A stretch of 64,000 bases of DNA from Armatimonadota bacterium (GCA_029907255.1 JARYMF010000008.1:100765-164764), one strand, 5' to 3'. Shown: positions 9,083-18,560, counted from the stretch's first letter. The notes: generated by a model from the letters alone, not told the origin. Program-made: numbers and translations.

Positions 9083-10171
9083 ATGATTGGTCTGACAAGT
9101 CTAGCTTCCTTGCCAAGGCTGCGTGATTATACAAGCCACCGCATATCAAGTTGGGATACAACTGGTGGAAATGCCGACATGTGGCGCATTGACGCTGGGG
9201 AGAAGAGAATTCTAGCCGAAATCGAGGGACCAGCGTGCATTAAGCACATATGGATGACATTGGGCATCAAACAAGAAGATTACGTTCGCCGGATAGTGCT
9301 GCGCATGTATTGGGATGACTGCCCAGAGCCGAGCGTTGAGTGCCCAATTGGTGACTTTTTTGGTATGGGACATGGGATGCGCAAGAACTTTGTTACCCTC
9401 CCACTTCAAATGAGTCCCCAGAATGGAAAGGGATTCAATTCTTGGTGGCCAATGCCGTTTAAGAAAAAGGGAATAATTGAGGTTGAGAATCAATCGCCAG
9501 AAACATACAGTCATTATTTTTACATTGACTACGAAAAATACCCATCGGAGGAAGCGGTCGAAGGTCTTGCATATTTTCATGTTCAGTGGCGGCGGGAGGC
9601 TGATACACATGGTTGGGCGTTCGAGGAGGGTTTGAGGCGCGAGGATTATGCGGAGACTCCTCGAATGAAGCATCCGAGTGCTGAGGGTAACTATGTCATT
9701 TGCGACGTCGAAGGCGATGGCATCTACTGCGGCGCCCATCTCGATATTGACTGCTTTCAAAGAAATCCCAACGATTGGTATGGCGAGGGAGACGATATGG
9801 TCTTCATCGATGGCGAAAAATGGCCGCCATCGCTTCATGGAACAGGCACGGAAGATTGGTTTAACTGCGCATATTGCCCAACCCAGGAGTATAATGCGCC
9901 ATATCATGGGATTATCCTCTATAGTGGAAATGAGAATTGGCGCTGGAAAGGGAAGAACACAGTTTATCGTTATTACATAGAAGACCCCATCCGATTTAGG
10001 AAGAGCATTTTGGTGACGATTGAGCATGGACATGCAAACAAGTTAAGCAATGACTATTCGAGCACTGCGTACTACTATCTAACTAAACCCAAGCGTGGCG
10101 GGCCTGAGCTTCCGCCGGTAGAAGACCGCCTTCCGAGGCCCAATGAGCCTGTGTATGAAGGCAAGCGATAG
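9083..10171 (+). CDS. DUF2961 family protein (GH172-like)
   Basis: A 362-residue protein matching the DUF2961 family from near its start (SSWDTTGGNADMW, then GPACIKHIWMT and SWWPMPFKKKG) to HGTGTEDWFNCAYCP and the C-terminal strands. Characterised members form glycoside hydrolase family GH172, acting on D-arabinan or fructose dianhydrides and assembling jelly-roll trimers. The substrate here cannot be read from sequence. No signal peptide is evident, so it may act in the cytoplasm. TAGGAGGG lies 7-8 nt before the ATG. It stands between two unrelated units and has a terminator directly upstream. Confidence 0.82.
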   Translation: MIGLTSLASLPRLRDYTSHRISSWDTTGGNADMWRIDAGEKRILAEIEGPACIKHIWMTLGIKQEDYVRRIVLRMYWDDCPEPSVECPIGDFFGMGHGMRKNFVTLPLQMSPQNGKGFNSWWPMPFKKKGIIEVENQSPETYSHYFYIDYEKYPSEEAVEGLAYFHVQWRREADTHGWAFEEGLRREDYAETPRMKHPSAEGNYVICDVEGDGIYCGAHLDIDCFQRNPNDWYGEGDDMVFIDGEKWPPSLHGTGTEDWFNCAYCPTQEYNAPYHGIILYSGNENWRWKGKNTVYRYYIEDPIRFRKSILVTIEHGHANKLSNDYSSTAYYYLTKPKRGGPELPPVEDRLPRPNEPVYEGKR

Positions 10172-10207
10172 TTGAATTGAGTAGGTGAATTTCTAGCTAA
10201 AAGTGCT

Positions 10208-10260
10208 GGGGCCTTGCGAAAGTGTCCGCGTAGACGCAATAATTACATATGCAAGGCCTC
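10208..10260 (+). other. Structured intergenic element before the peroxidase gene
   Basis: GGGGCCTTGC (10208-10217) can pair with GCAAGGCCTC (10251-10260), ten pairs with one G-U, enclosing a small GCGT/ACGC hairpin. No T-run follows. It may be the 3' end of the DUF2961 transcript or a leader structure. Nothing else is evident between 10172 and 10399. Confidence 0.35.
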
Positions 10261-10399
10261 TCCCTCCCCATTTGCAGCATAAATACCGCTTTACAGCTTT
10301 TTCCGTGTTTGAAAGTTGAATGTATTGGGTATTTTGGGTTTTGTATATTTGCTTGCACTTAGTGCTGTAATGCGTTCTCATGGGAAGGGGCCAGAAAAC

Positions 10400-11449
10400 A
10401 TGCGGATTGGTGTATTGCTTGTGATTTTGGCAGTAATTAGTATGCCAGCGGTGTGCGAGATAGGACAAATCTATGCAAATGGTTTTTTACCGGCAGTGCC
10501 AATTCCTCCAGACAATCCGCAGACGGATGCAAAGATTAGGCTTGGGGCTCAATTATATTTCGACGCAAGGCTCTCGTCGGATGGGACAATTAGCTGTGCG
10601 AGCTGCCACCGTCCGGACAAGGCTTGGGCGGATACTACTCCTGTTTCTGAGGGAGTGGCACATCAGAAGGGGATGCGAAATTCACCCTCAATTATAAACA
10701 CAGCGTATGTTATCCCTCAATTTTGGGATGGGCGAGCATTGCATCTGGAAAAACAGGCCGTCGGGCCTGTTCAAAATCCAATCGAAATGGATCTTACCAA
10801 AGAAGAGATTGAGTTCCGGCTGAACCACATACCAGGTTATGTAACTCAATTTGAGGAAGTGTTTGGTGCCAAACCAACAATTGACTTGTTAGCAAAAGCC
10901 ATTGCTTCGTTTGAGCGCACGATTGTCACAGGTGAGTCGCCATATGACAAGTACCTCGCCGGTGACAAATCGGCAATGAGCAAGTCTGCAATCCGAGGTA
11001 TGGAGCTGTTTAATGGCAAGGGACATTGCAATGTTTGTCACAGCGGCCCAGCTTTCAGTGATTCACGTTTCCACAACCTTGGGGTCGGTTATGTAAACGG
11101 AAAGTTTAAGGATGTAGGTAGATACGGCGTCACAAACGATCCAAAGGATATGGGTGCGTTCCTTACGCCGAAGCTTAGGGCTGTTGCACTCACACCTCCC
11201 TATATGCACGACGGTTCGGAACCGACCCTGGAGGCTGTGATTGAGCTTTACAATAAGGGCGGAATACCGAATCCAAATCTCGACCCGGCAATGGTGCCGC
11301 TCGGTCTAACAGTGCAAGAGAAGGAAGATTTGATTGAGTTTATGAAAGCGCTTACTGGGCCTTACCCCGTAATGGAACAGCCTGCGCTACCAAATCCAAA
11401 TATTACTGCACAGCAACTTAGGGAAATGTGGAAAGGGGCTACTAAATGA
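10400..11449 (+). CDS. Di-heme cytochrome c peroxidase / MauG family protein
   Basis: A 349-residue exported di-heme protein. A signal peptide (1-20) precedes two c-type heme sites, CASCH (66-70) and CNVCH (210-214). Their spacing is typical of bacterial cytochrome c peroxidases and MauG-like enzymes, which reduce hydrogen peroxide with electrons from small cytochromes or oxidise protein substrates. Other family landmarks are LYFDARLS, RNSPSIINTAY, FERTIVTGESPYD and AVALTPPYMHDG. The ATG at 10400 is chosen because GGGAAGGGG precedes it and the signal peptide starts there; a TTG at 10316 would add an implausible tail. It overlaps the next gene by ATGA, so the two products probably form one electron-transfer unit. 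Confidence 0.9.
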   Translation: MRIGVLLVILAVISMPAVCEIGQIYANGFLPAVPIPPDNPQTDAKIRLGAQLYFDARLSSDGTISCASCHRPDKAWADTTPVSEGVAHQKGMRNSPSIINTAYVIPQFWDGRALHLEKQAVGPVQNPIEMDLTKEEIEFRLNHIPGYVTQFEEVFGAKPTIDLLAKAIASFERTIVTGESPYDKYLAGDKSAMSKSAIRGMELFNGKGHCNVCHSGPAFSDSRFHNLGVGYVNGKFKDVGRYGVTNDPKDMGAFLTPKLRAVALTPPYMHDGSEPTLEAVIELYNKGGIPNPNLDPAMVPLGLTVQEKEDLIEFMKALTGPYPVMEQPALPNPNITAQQLREMWKGATK

Positions 11450-12666
11450 GCAGTCGGCGATGTTGGACAATAACAACAATTTTGGCGTTCCTCATATTAA
11501 TTGCTATGACTCCCTCTTTTGGCATCCCTGCTTTCGCCCGCAAATATGGTTTCAATTGCGAGATGTGCCATGTTTCATGGCCCGCACTAAACGATTTTGG
11601 ACAAAAGTTTCGATGGAATGGTTATAACATACCAGGGCAGGAGAACTTGGAGAAAACTTTATGGGAGTTGGGAGGACCACCAATTGCTTTTAGGACGATG
11701 GCTGGCTATACAATAGATTCATTCTCACCAAACGGGGCTGGAGACGAAGTCAATCAGTTTCAAATAAACGGACTCGATGTTTTGGGAGGCGGTGTTCTCG
11801 GCTTTAGGAAAGGTTTTTTCGTTGCGTATTTGCCGCGGATTGAGCCCACTAACGGTGTGGAAGCCCAGGATGCAGAAGTAGAACAGGCAAACGTGGTCTT
11901 CAGTTATCTGCGTTCTACGTGGCTAAATGTCAGAGTCGGTCGTTTTGAAACGGCAGTTTTGCCATTTTCTGTGCTTCGGTCAATTACTATTTCTCCATAT
12001 GAGATATATGAGTTTGATGGTGGCTTGGGCTCGGCCAATCGGTTTTCATTGGCAAGTACAACAGATGGAATTGAGATAGTAGGCTATGGTAAGAAGCCGT
12101 GGCAGTATGCCTTTGGTTGGGTCAACGGCTCACGTACCAATCTAAATGACCAATCGCCTGCAGATGTGTACATCAGGGGTGCGTACATTTTGGGTCCTGG
12201 CATGGGTCAGAGTTCAGGCCAACGGTTTGGGGCGATTGCCTATTTTGGAAAAGCAAGGCCTACGGATAATGCTAACTTGACAGATAAAAGAGAAAGTTTT
12301 AGTCGCGTGGGCTTCGATGCGAACCTAAACAAAGGGCAGTGGAATGTATTATTTCAATATCTTCAAGGGCGAGACGGTTCCGCCTTTAACTTGGTGGGAA
12401 CTGGAGACTACAAATTCTCAGGCGGTTTCCTCCAACTAAATCACTATCAGATGGGTTCTGCGCATTTTCTCCGTTATGATTGGGTAAACACTCCATCGTC
12501 GGATAACCATGACATAAGCCGCATAACTATCGGTATGAGGCAGCATATTGAGCATGATTTGATGCTCCAGCTTGAATACTCCCACCGAAAAGTAGATAAT
12601 GGAGGAGGTGCCGGTTTGGATGTAACTGAAAACTTTGCTGCTGCTCGTTTGGATTGGGCGTTTTGA
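11446..12666 (+). CDS. Single-heme c-type cytochrome fused to an outer-membrane-barrel-like domain
   Basis: A 406-residue exported protein coupled to the peroxidase upstream. A signal peptide (about 1-26) is followed at once by one c-type heme site, FNCEMCHVSWP (Cys38, Cys41, His42). About 350 residues of alternating aromatic and polar strands follow, ending in the Phe-terminated strand AAARLDWAF, which is typical of outer-membrane beta-barrels. I infer a porin-like barrel with a heme at its periplasmic mouth. The family is not one I can name. Outer-membrane electron transfer with the peroxidase is plausible but unproven. Convergent genes leave only 40 nt downstream. Confidence 0.65.
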   Translation: MSSRRCWTITTILAFLILIAMTPSFGIPAFARKYGFNCEMCHVSWPALNDFGQKFRWNGYNIPGQENLEKTLWELGGPPIAFRTMAGYTIDSFSPNGAGDEVNQFQINGLDVLGGGVLGFRKGFFVAYLPRIEPTNGVEAQDAEVEQANVVFSYLRSTWLNVRVGRFETAVLPFSVLRSITISPYEIYEFDGGLGSANRFSLASTTDGIEIVGYGKKPWQYAFGWVNGSRTNLNDQSPADVYIRGAYILGPGMGQSSGQRFGAIAYFGKARPTDNANLTDKRESFSRVGFDANLNKGQWNVLFQYLQGRDGSAFNLVGTGDYKFSGGFLQLNHYQMGSAHFLRYDWVNTPSSDNHDISRITIGMRQHIEHDLMLQLEYSHRKVDNGGGAGLDVTENFAAARLDWAF

Positions 12667-12706
12667 GAATAGAAGCAAATACTTGTTAAACCTAGCCTTG
12701 AGTCAT

Positions 12707-13759
12707 TTAAACCGGCTGAAGGCTATTGAGTATATCGCTAATGCTCACATCAGCACCGGCAACAACGGTATCGGCGGCGCCATAGTAAATGCTTAAGGTG
12801 TCGCCCCTTGCTAGTGCTCCACATGTGAAAACCACGTTTGGCATGAAGCCTTGTGTTTCATAGGGCGCCTCCGGACGCATGATGGGCTCGACGCTTTTTG
12901 CAAGAATCTTATACGGCTTGTCAAGATCTAGGAGGAGTGCTCCAAGGCAATAATAATGGTTTTCGGTTGCCGCATGATATATTTCTAGCCAACCGTGCTC
13001 TGTTCGAATGGGTATGGCTCCACCGCCGACGCGTCCGCTGTCCCAGCTGCCGCGCTGCACGCCAAGAAGGAAGCGATGGTCTCCCCAATGGAGAAGATCG
13101 TGTGAGTGCGCAAGCCAAATATTTGGTGTGCCGATATATCGCGGCACAGGTCTGTGAAGCGCAACATACTTGCCGCCAATTTTTTCTGGAAAGATACAGA
13201 CGTCTAAATTCTCAGGGCAGAATATTATGCCTTTCTTTTCGAAATGTTCGAAGTCTTGAGTTACCGCCAAGCTTGTGCATATCCCTGTTGGAGAGACACT
13301 TTTATAGGCAATGTAGTATAAACCATCAATTTCTGTAATTCTTGGGTCTTCTACACCGTAAACTTCTGAAGGCCGATCTGGAAAAATTGCAGGCTTGGCA
13401 TCCACAGTAAAGCGCTTGCCATCTTTGCTTCTTGCGATGCGAAGGTGCGATATAGTTGTTAAAAACACTTGCTCTGAGCTGCGTATGACCCGGGGGTCCG
13501 AGAAGTCATATTTCGAATCGTTGCGGTTAAACTCGAGAATCTCGATGCATGTGTTTTCGTCCTTGCATTTCAAAATTGGCACGCGGACGGTATTTTCGTC
13601 TCCAACTGCACGCTCGGCGACTCTCAGCAAAAGTATTATCTCATCTTTATACTCCGCCACGCCCGCGTTGAATACGCATACAACTTCGAAATCAGACCTC
13701 GATGGAGGCACGTCTTCAGGTGTGATTAATGGGTTTTCTGTATAACGCACAATATTCAT
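12707..13759 (-). CDS. GH130 family beta-mannoside phosphorylase-like glycosidase
   Basis: A 350-residue cytoplasmic five-bladed propeller enzyme of the GH130 type, which phosphorolyses beta-1,2- or beta-1,4-mannosides or related glycans. Readable family segments are the N-terminal RYTENPLITPEDVPPS, then VFNAGVAEYKDEIILLLRVAE, GVEDPRITEIDGLYYIAYKS, SWDSGRVGGGAIPIRTEHGW and the C-terminal FMPNVVFTCGALA with YYGAAD. Length fits the family. There is no signal peptide and no clear ribosome site. Which mannoside or glucuronoside is used cannot be told. The signal peptidase gene lies 89 nt upstream on the same strand. Confidence 0.85.
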   Translation of the reverse strand: MNIVRYTENPLITPEDVPPSRSDFEVVCVFNAGVAEYKDEIILLLRVAERAVGDENTVRVPILKCKDENTCIEILEFNRNDSKYDFSDPRVIRSSEQVFLTTISHLRIARSKDGKRFTVDAKPAIFPDRPSEVYGVEDPRITEIDGLYYIAYKSVSPTGICTSLAVTQDFEHFEKKGIIFCPENLDVCIFPEKIGGKYVALHRPVPRYIGTPNIWLAHSHDLLHWGDHRFLLGVQRGSWDSGRVGGGAIPIRTEHGWLEIYHAATENHYYCLGALLLDLDKPYKILAKSVEPIMRPEAPYETQGFMPNVVFTCGALARGDTLSIYYGAADTVVAGADVSISDILNSLQPV

Positions 13760-13848
13760 TGCAGTTGCAACATAGCCCTTAGGAATAGTGAACGAATGGG
13801 ATTATACCATGATTTGAAGGATTCATACAGAGGGTATTCGCGAGAATG

Positions 13849-14475
13849 TTACGTGCGTGAATTTTCTGCCATTAATTGTTCGCGCCCAATTAGCGAAGGA
13901 ATCTTTCTTGTCGTTGGCAGGAGCACTTTGCCAATAATCTTTTCCGTCTCAACAGGACCGAAGTATCGGCTGTCAAGTGAAAGCCCCTGAGCATCTCCGA
14001 CAACATAGACGCATCCCTGCGGTACACGCACTTTCTTGAATTTTGCCACATTTGGAAGCTTGCCATAAAGTTCTTGAAGCTGGTACAGCTCCGAAGCTGG
14101 AATCACATACCTGGTATGCAACGGACTTTTATCCTTGGGGTATTCAAGGAGCCATAATGTTTCGCCTGGGCTACCAACTACGCGCTTGATGCACATTTCC
14201 CCGTTCCATTCGAAGACAACTACGTCGCCTTTTGCAGGCGGGTAATGCTTATAGGAACGTATTTCCATAAGAAATGGATGGTTAGGCTTGAGTGACGGCG
14301 TCATCGAGTCGCCAACAACAATACCAAACCGGTAAGGCGACATGCGCCATCCAATTGCTACCAATCCGAGCATGGCAACTACTGTGATTAGCCGGATGTT
14401 TCCCGTTCTGTTGTTTTCATATGCCAGGCGATAGCTTGATGACCGCAAGACGTCTGGTTTGTACTCACAGGCCAT
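13849..14475 (-). CDS. S26 family signal peptidase (type I, LepB-like)
   Basis: A 208-residue membrane protease with one transmembrane segment (about 28-44), the nucleophile motif VGDSMTPSL (Ser57) and the general-base motif CIKRVVGSPGE (Lys97). A later block, YVVGDAQGLSLDSRYFGP, is the family's usual GDN-type box with Ala-Gln in place of Asn. It should remove signal peptides from exported proteins, of which this window holds many. The ATG has GAGGTGA 7 nt upstream. It is somewhat divergent from classical LepB, and a second housekeeping signal peptidase may exist elsewhere. Confidence 0.87.
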   Translation of the reverse strand: MACEYKPDVLRSSSYRLAYENNRTGNIRLITVVAMLGLVAIGWRMSPYRFGIVVGDSMTPSLKPNHPFLMEIRSYKHYPPAKGDVVVFEWNGEMCIKRVVGSPGETLWLLEYPKDKSPLHTRYVIPASELYQLQELYGKLPNVAKFKKVRVPQGCVYVVGDAQGLSLDSRYFGPVETEKIIGKVLLPTTRKIPSLIGREQLMAENSRT

Positions 14476-14586
14476 GATTTCACCTCTGCGCCTGGGGGTT
14501 CGCGTTATGTATCTTCATGAACCTTAGACGATTAAGGAAGTCTTACGGTTTCATCATTCCATAAAAAAATTACAATTTTCTAAACA

Positions 14587-14615
14587 TTGACACCGATGAG
14601 CAGCGCTGGTATAGT
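14587..14615 (+). promoter_or_regulatory. Sigma-70-type promoter for the M20 peptidase gene
   Basis: TTGACA (14587-14592), a 17-bp spacer and TATAGT (14610-14615) lie 52 nt before the start codon. Confidence 0.75.
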
Positions 14616-14667
14616 TTTCAAGGTGGTGACCCACTAAGCGCCATCGTTTTGAGGAAGAACTAGCCTT

Positions 14668-15897
14668 ATGGATGCGAAAATATCCTCTTTAATTGACCAA
14701 TGGTCGAATAATGCAACAAACCTTCTTGCCAATCTCATTTCCTTCCGAAGTACAGTTGGCAATGAGGGCGAGGTTCAGAGGTTCCTTGCTGATTATATTT
14801 GCGAACTTGGTTTCGAGCCCCGCCTTGTCCCAATACATCCAGGCATTGAGATGGACCCCGATTATACGCTCGTGCCAAATCACAAGGGTTACGAAGGCCG
14901 CGCAAATCTCGTTTTCACACTTCCCGGCAAAGGCAAGGGGAAAAGTATTATCTTAAACACTCATGTGGACGTGGTCCCTGGGCCGGACGAGCTTTTTAAA
15001 CCACGAATTGAGAATGGCGTTATTTATGGACGCGGCGCTGTTGACGCAAAGGGCCACGTAGCTACAATCATTCAGGCACTAGTAGCTCTAAGAGATGCCG
15101 GTGTAAGGCTTAGCGGCGATGTGATGGTCCAGTTTGTAATCGAGGAAGAGGCAGGTGGCAATGGCGCACTTTCGGTAATTCTTGACGGCATGAGGGCTGA
15201 TGGCGTGGTCGTAATGGAATCAACCGACTTCGGCGTAAGGCCAGCTGGACGCGGAGCAGTATGGTTCAAGCTTGCAATCGAAGGCAGATCCACTCATATG
15301 GGACGTTGGCGCGACGGCGTAAATGCGATTGAGAAAATGATGGATGCGATTCGCGTGCTCCAAAAATACGAACAAAAGCTTGTGGCTGAATCCGGGGGCG
15401 ATCCTTTGTTTCCCGATACAGCGGCAAATGTCAAAGTAAATATCGGCACAATCCAGGGTGGCGAGTGGCCTTCTATGGTGGCAGGCAATTGTGTGATAGA
15501 AGGCGGTGTCGGTTTCCTGCCTAATAAACGATTAGCAGATATCAAGGCGGAGGTCAAAGCTGCGCTCGAAGCAGGCGTTGATGATTGGACTCGCAACCAC
15601 TATACCCTTGAGTTCACGCGCCTTCATAACGAGGCTTACCGCATGCCACCAGACCACCCGCTGGCGCAGGAGCTTTACCAATCAGCAATTTCATTGGGCG
15701 CAAAGTCCGATATTACAGGAATGACGGCATCGTGCGATGCGCGCCTTTTCTGGCATAGAGGTGGTATGCCCACGGTTGTATTCGGCCCAGGAAAATTTCC
15801 TTACGCTCATGCGCTCGACGAACAAATCTCAATAGATGACATAGCGCTTGGTGCGAAAATTCTGGCAGATTTTCTTATTCGATGGTGCGGAACTTAG
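14668..15897 (+). CDS. M20 family metallopeptidase (ArgE/DapE-like)
   Basis: A 409-residue cytoplasmic dinuclear zinc amidohydrolase of the ArgE/DapE/CPG2 type, cleaving N-acyl or peptide bonds of small molecules. Metal and catalytic residues are in place: NTHVDVVPGP (His99, Asp101), YGRGAVDAKGH (Asp126), IEEEAGGNG (Glu160/161) and a late His in YAHALDEQ. The lid-domain signature STHMGRWRDGVNAIEKM is also present. The specific substrate (acetylornithine, succinyl-diaminopimelate or other) cannot be assigned. It has its own promoter at 14587-14615 and stands alone. Confidence 0.88.
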   Translation: MDAKISSLIDQWSNNATNLLANLISFRSTVGNEGEVQRFLADYICELGFEPRLVPIHPGIEMDPDYTLVPNHKGYEGRANLVFTLPGKGKGKSIILNTHVDVVPGPDELFKPRIENGVIYGRGAVDAKGHVATIIQALVALRDAGVRLSGDVMVQFVIEEEAGGNGALSVILDGMRADGVVVMESTDFGVRPAGRGAVWFKLAIEGRSTHMGRWRDGVNAIEKMMDAIRVLQKYEQKLVAESGGDPLFPDTAANVKVNIGTIQGGEWPSMVAGNCVIEGGVGFLPNKRLADIKAEVKAALEAGVDDWTRNHYTLEFTRLHNEAYRMPPDHPLAQELYQSAISLGAKSDITGMTASCDARLFWHRGGMPTVVFGPGKFPYAHALDEQISIDDIALGAKILADFLIRWCGT

Positions 15898-16065
15898 AGA
15901 AATACGATTGCCTTATAGTTTGGTATACATACGCTTTGGTATCTTGAGCATCGGAGTAGAACTTGGGTTTTGCAAGTAAGAACGGATACGCTAGTGGTTC
16001 GGAAATTTCAAGAGCCTCTGCGGTAGAATGGGGTTCAGAAACTTTTTGTTCTTTTGGAGGTTAGC

Positions 16066-17136
16066 ATGGCAGTAAAGATTGCAGTAGTGGGGGCAGGAAA
16101 GTTTGGCGAGGTCCATTTAAAAATCTTTAAACAGCTGGAAATGGATGGCGTCGCTGAGCTGAAGGGTTTTTCCACTATCAAGCAGGAGGAGATTGACCGT
16201 AACGAGCCAATCTATGGAGTCAAAGGCTATCTCGATTATAAAGAGATGCTAGAGAAGGAGGACCTTGACGCAATTACTGTGGTGACTCCCGACTTCCTTC
16301 ATCGCGAAATTACCGTGTACGCCGCGAATTGCGGCAAGCACGTTCTATGTGAAAAGCCGCTCGACGTCACAGTTGAGGGCTGTAACGAAATGATTGAAGC
16401 GGCAAGGAAGAACAACGTAATTCTGCAGGTGGATTTTCATAAGCGATATGATCCCGACCATATGGCGGTCGAGGCGGGTGTTCGTGCGGGGAAGCTGGGG
16501 GACATCCTATATGGCCATTGCTATATGGAAGACCGAATTGAGGTGCCAGTTGATTGGTTCCCACATTGGGCGCCACATGGTTCACCGCTTTGGTTTCTAG
16601 GCAGTCACTTTATAGACCTGATGAGGTGGATTATAAAGTCTGATGGTGAATCTGTTTGGGCAAAAGGTAGCAAGAAAAAGCTCCTTGGCGAGTTTGGCAT
16701 AGATATGTATGATTCGGTGAGTGCACTTGTGGCATTCAAGAATGGCGCAGCTGTTTCGTTTGATGTGTCTTGGATACTTCCTCGAAAATTTGAGGCAATT
16801 GTGAATCAAGGCATGAGAATAGTTGGCACGAAAGGTGTGTGGGAGGTTGACAGCCAGGACCGCGGCGACAGGTCATGCTTCGAAGACGAAGGTATGCGCA
16901 CCTGGAACAACAACTTCATGCGTGAGGAAATAGACAAGCAGGGGCGAATAATATATCGAGGCTATGGAGTTGAGAGTATCGCCGATTTTGTTTATAACGT
17001 GCAGTTTTTGAAAAATGGTGGCGCCCTTGAACAACTAGCTGGGAAGTATCCTTCAGGTGAAGATGGTCGCGAAGTAACCCGCATATGTGCGGGAATTGCA
17101 AAAAGCTTGGAGACCGGCGAGGTCGTCAAGTTGTAA
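16066..17136 (+). CDS. Gfo/Idh/MocA family oxidoreductase
   Basis: A 356-residue NAD(P)-dependent sugar or cyclitol dehydrogenase. The Rossmann start IAVVGAGKFGEVHLKIF is at the N-terminus, the family hallmark CEKPLDV near residue 105, and the alpha/beta C-terminal domain carries the usual HFIDLMRWI segment with the family His. The ATG at 16066 lies 5 nt after GGAGG (16056-16060). It heads a three-gene run with a class III aminotransferase 24 nt downstream and a URO-D-like gene beyond. Dehydrogenation followed by transamination of a keto-sugar or keto-cyclitol is a reasonable guess for the pair. Confidence 0.85.
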   Translation: MAVKIAVVGAGKFGEVHLKIFKQLEMDGVAELKGFSTIKQEEIDRNEPIYGVKGYLDYKEMLEKEDLDAITVVTPDFLHREITVYAANCGKHVLCEKPLDVTVEGCNEMIEAARKNNVILQVDFHKRYDPDHMAVEAGVRAGKLGDILYGHCYMEDRIEVPVDWFPHWAPHGSPLWFLGSHFIDLMRWIIKSDGESVWAKGSKKKLLGEFGIDMYDSVSALVAFKNGAAVSFDVSWILPRKFEAIVNQGMRIVGTKGVWEVDSQDRGDRSCFEDEGMRTWNNNFMREEIDKQGRIIYRGYGVESIADFVYNVQFLKNGGALEQLAGKYPSGEDGREVTRICAGIAKSLETGEVVKL

Positions 17137-17160
17137 AGGTAAGTACGAGGAGAGTTATCA

Positions 17161-18477
17161 ATGGAAGTACCATGCATTAAGACAGAACTACCAGGCCCAA
17201 AAGCCTCAAAATTTATTGAAATGTCAAGAAAGTACGAGCCACATTCGATGTCGGATCAAGTGCCTGCTGTGTGGCGAAGTGCTAAAGGCGCCGTTGTAGA
17301 GGATGTGGATGGCAACCTGTTCATTGATTTTACATCCGGCGTGCTTGTCACTAATGTGGGCCATTGCCATCCGAATCATGTCCAGGCAATCCAAGAGCAA
17401 GCTGCCGAATTGATGAACTCGTATGATTTTGTGAACCCTTGGCGGGCTCAGTTGGCTGCAAAGTTAGTGGAGATTACATCTCCGAATTTAGATAAAGCGT
17501 TCATCCTATCAACTGGCGCAGAGGCTACGGAAGCCGCAATCAAGGTCGCAAGAAGATACACAGGCAAATATGAGATCATCGCGTTCCATGGCGCATTCCA
17601 TGGGCGAACATACATGGCGATGAGCGTTGGAGGAAAGCAGGGCGTAAAGCGGCACTTTGGACCAATGGTTCCCGGCATTCTGCATGCGCCGTTCTGTTAT
17701 TGCTACCGATGTGTCTTCGAGCAAACATATCCAAAGTGCAATTATACGTGCCTGCGCTATCTCGACCACTTGCTGGAAACTGAGAGCACAGGTTCTGTGG
17801 CAGCGTTAATTACAGAATCCTATCAAGGCGGTGCGGGCTCGATTATCCCGCCGGGTGACTACATGCAGAGGCTAAAGAAGTGGTGCGAAGAACGTGATAT
17901 TCTCTTCATATTAGATGAGGTTCAATCATCGTTTGGACGCACAGGGAAGATGTTTGCCTATGAGCATTGGGGTATTGAGCCTAACCTCTTATGTCTAGGC
18001 AAGGGCATTGGAAGCGGAGTGCCAATTTCGGCGCTGGTCGGTGAATCTCGGATACTCGATGTTTTGGAACCAGGAAGCATGTCGAGCACCAACGGCGGAA
18101 ATCCTTTATGTTCGAGGGCTGCTTTGACGGCGATTCAGATTATAGAAGAAGAAGGACTTGCGGAGAGAGCGGCAGATCTTGGACAAAAGATGCTCAATCG
18201 CCTAAATGAAATGAAGGAAAAATATGAAATGGTAGGCGACGTCCGAGGAATGGGTTTAGCTGTCGGCGTTGAGGTAGTAAAGGACAAAGTGAGCAAAGCT
18301 CCAGATGCCGAGATGACTCGCCGAATCACCCAGGAAGCATTCAAGCGGGGGTTAATCCTAATAGCCCCGATTGGTTTCTATGGCAACGTCATTCGCATCG
18401 CTCCACCGCTTGTCATACCTGAAGACTTGATGATGAAAGGGTTGGATATTTTAGAAGCGGCTATAAGCAGCATTTAA
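17161..18477 (+). CDS. Class III PLP-dependent aminotransferase
   Basis: A 438-residue fold-type I omega-aminotransferase (4-aminobutyrate/acetylornithine group). Motifs are GHCHPNHV, STGAEATEAAIKVAR, FHGAFHGRTYMAMS, ILDEVQSSFGRTG (Asp252 pairs with the PLP ring nitrogen) and CLGKGIGSGVP (Schiff-base Lys281). A Cys-rich stretch at 179-197 (CYCYRC, then CNYTC) lies in the position where many archaeal-type members have one. The donor and acceptor are not predictable. The neighbouring dehydrogenase suggests an aminated sugar or cyclitol, though GABA or another omega-amine is equally possible. Confidence 0.85.
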   Translation: MEVPCIKTELPGPKASKFIEMSRKYEPHSMSDQVPAVWRSAKGAVVEDVDGNLFIDFTSGVLVTNVGHCHPNHVQAIQEQAAELMNSYDFVNPWRAQLAAKLVEITSPNLDKAFILSTGAEATEAAIKVARRYTGKYEIIAFHGAFHGRTYMAMSVGGKQGVKRHFGPMVPGILHAPFCYCYRCVFEQTYPKCNYTCLRYLDHLLETESTGSVAALITESYQGGAGSIIPPGDYMQRLKKWCEERDILFILDEVQSSFGRTGKMFAYEHWGIEPNLLCLGKGIGSGVPISALVGESRILDVLEPGSMSSTNGGNPLCSRAALTAIQIIEEEGLAERAADLGQKMLNRLNEMKEKYEMVGDVRGMGLAVGVEVVKDKVSKAPDAEMTRRITQEAFKRGLILIAPIGFYGNVIRIAPPLVIPEDLMMKGLDILEAAISSI

Positions 18478-18490
18478 AATGCTAGTTTTG

Positions 18491-18542
18491 GAATGGGCGA
18501 ATAAGGAATTCTTATCCACTTCAATCCCTAATTCGCCCATTC
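18491..18542 (+). other. Intercistronic 12-bp hairpin
   Basis: GAATGGGCGAAT (18491-18502) pairs perfectly with ATTCGCCCATTC (18531-18542) between the aminotransferase and URO-D-like genes, just before the latter's ribosome site. No T-run follows, so it is more likely an RNA-processing or stability element than a terminator. Confidence 0.45.
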
Positions 18543-18560
18543 AAAATTTGAGAGGTGCCC

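Noticed and set aside
9212..10033. 273-residue antisense ORF over the DUF2961 gene
   Set aside because: The sense strand gives a full-length family match; the antisense product has no domain or ribosome site.
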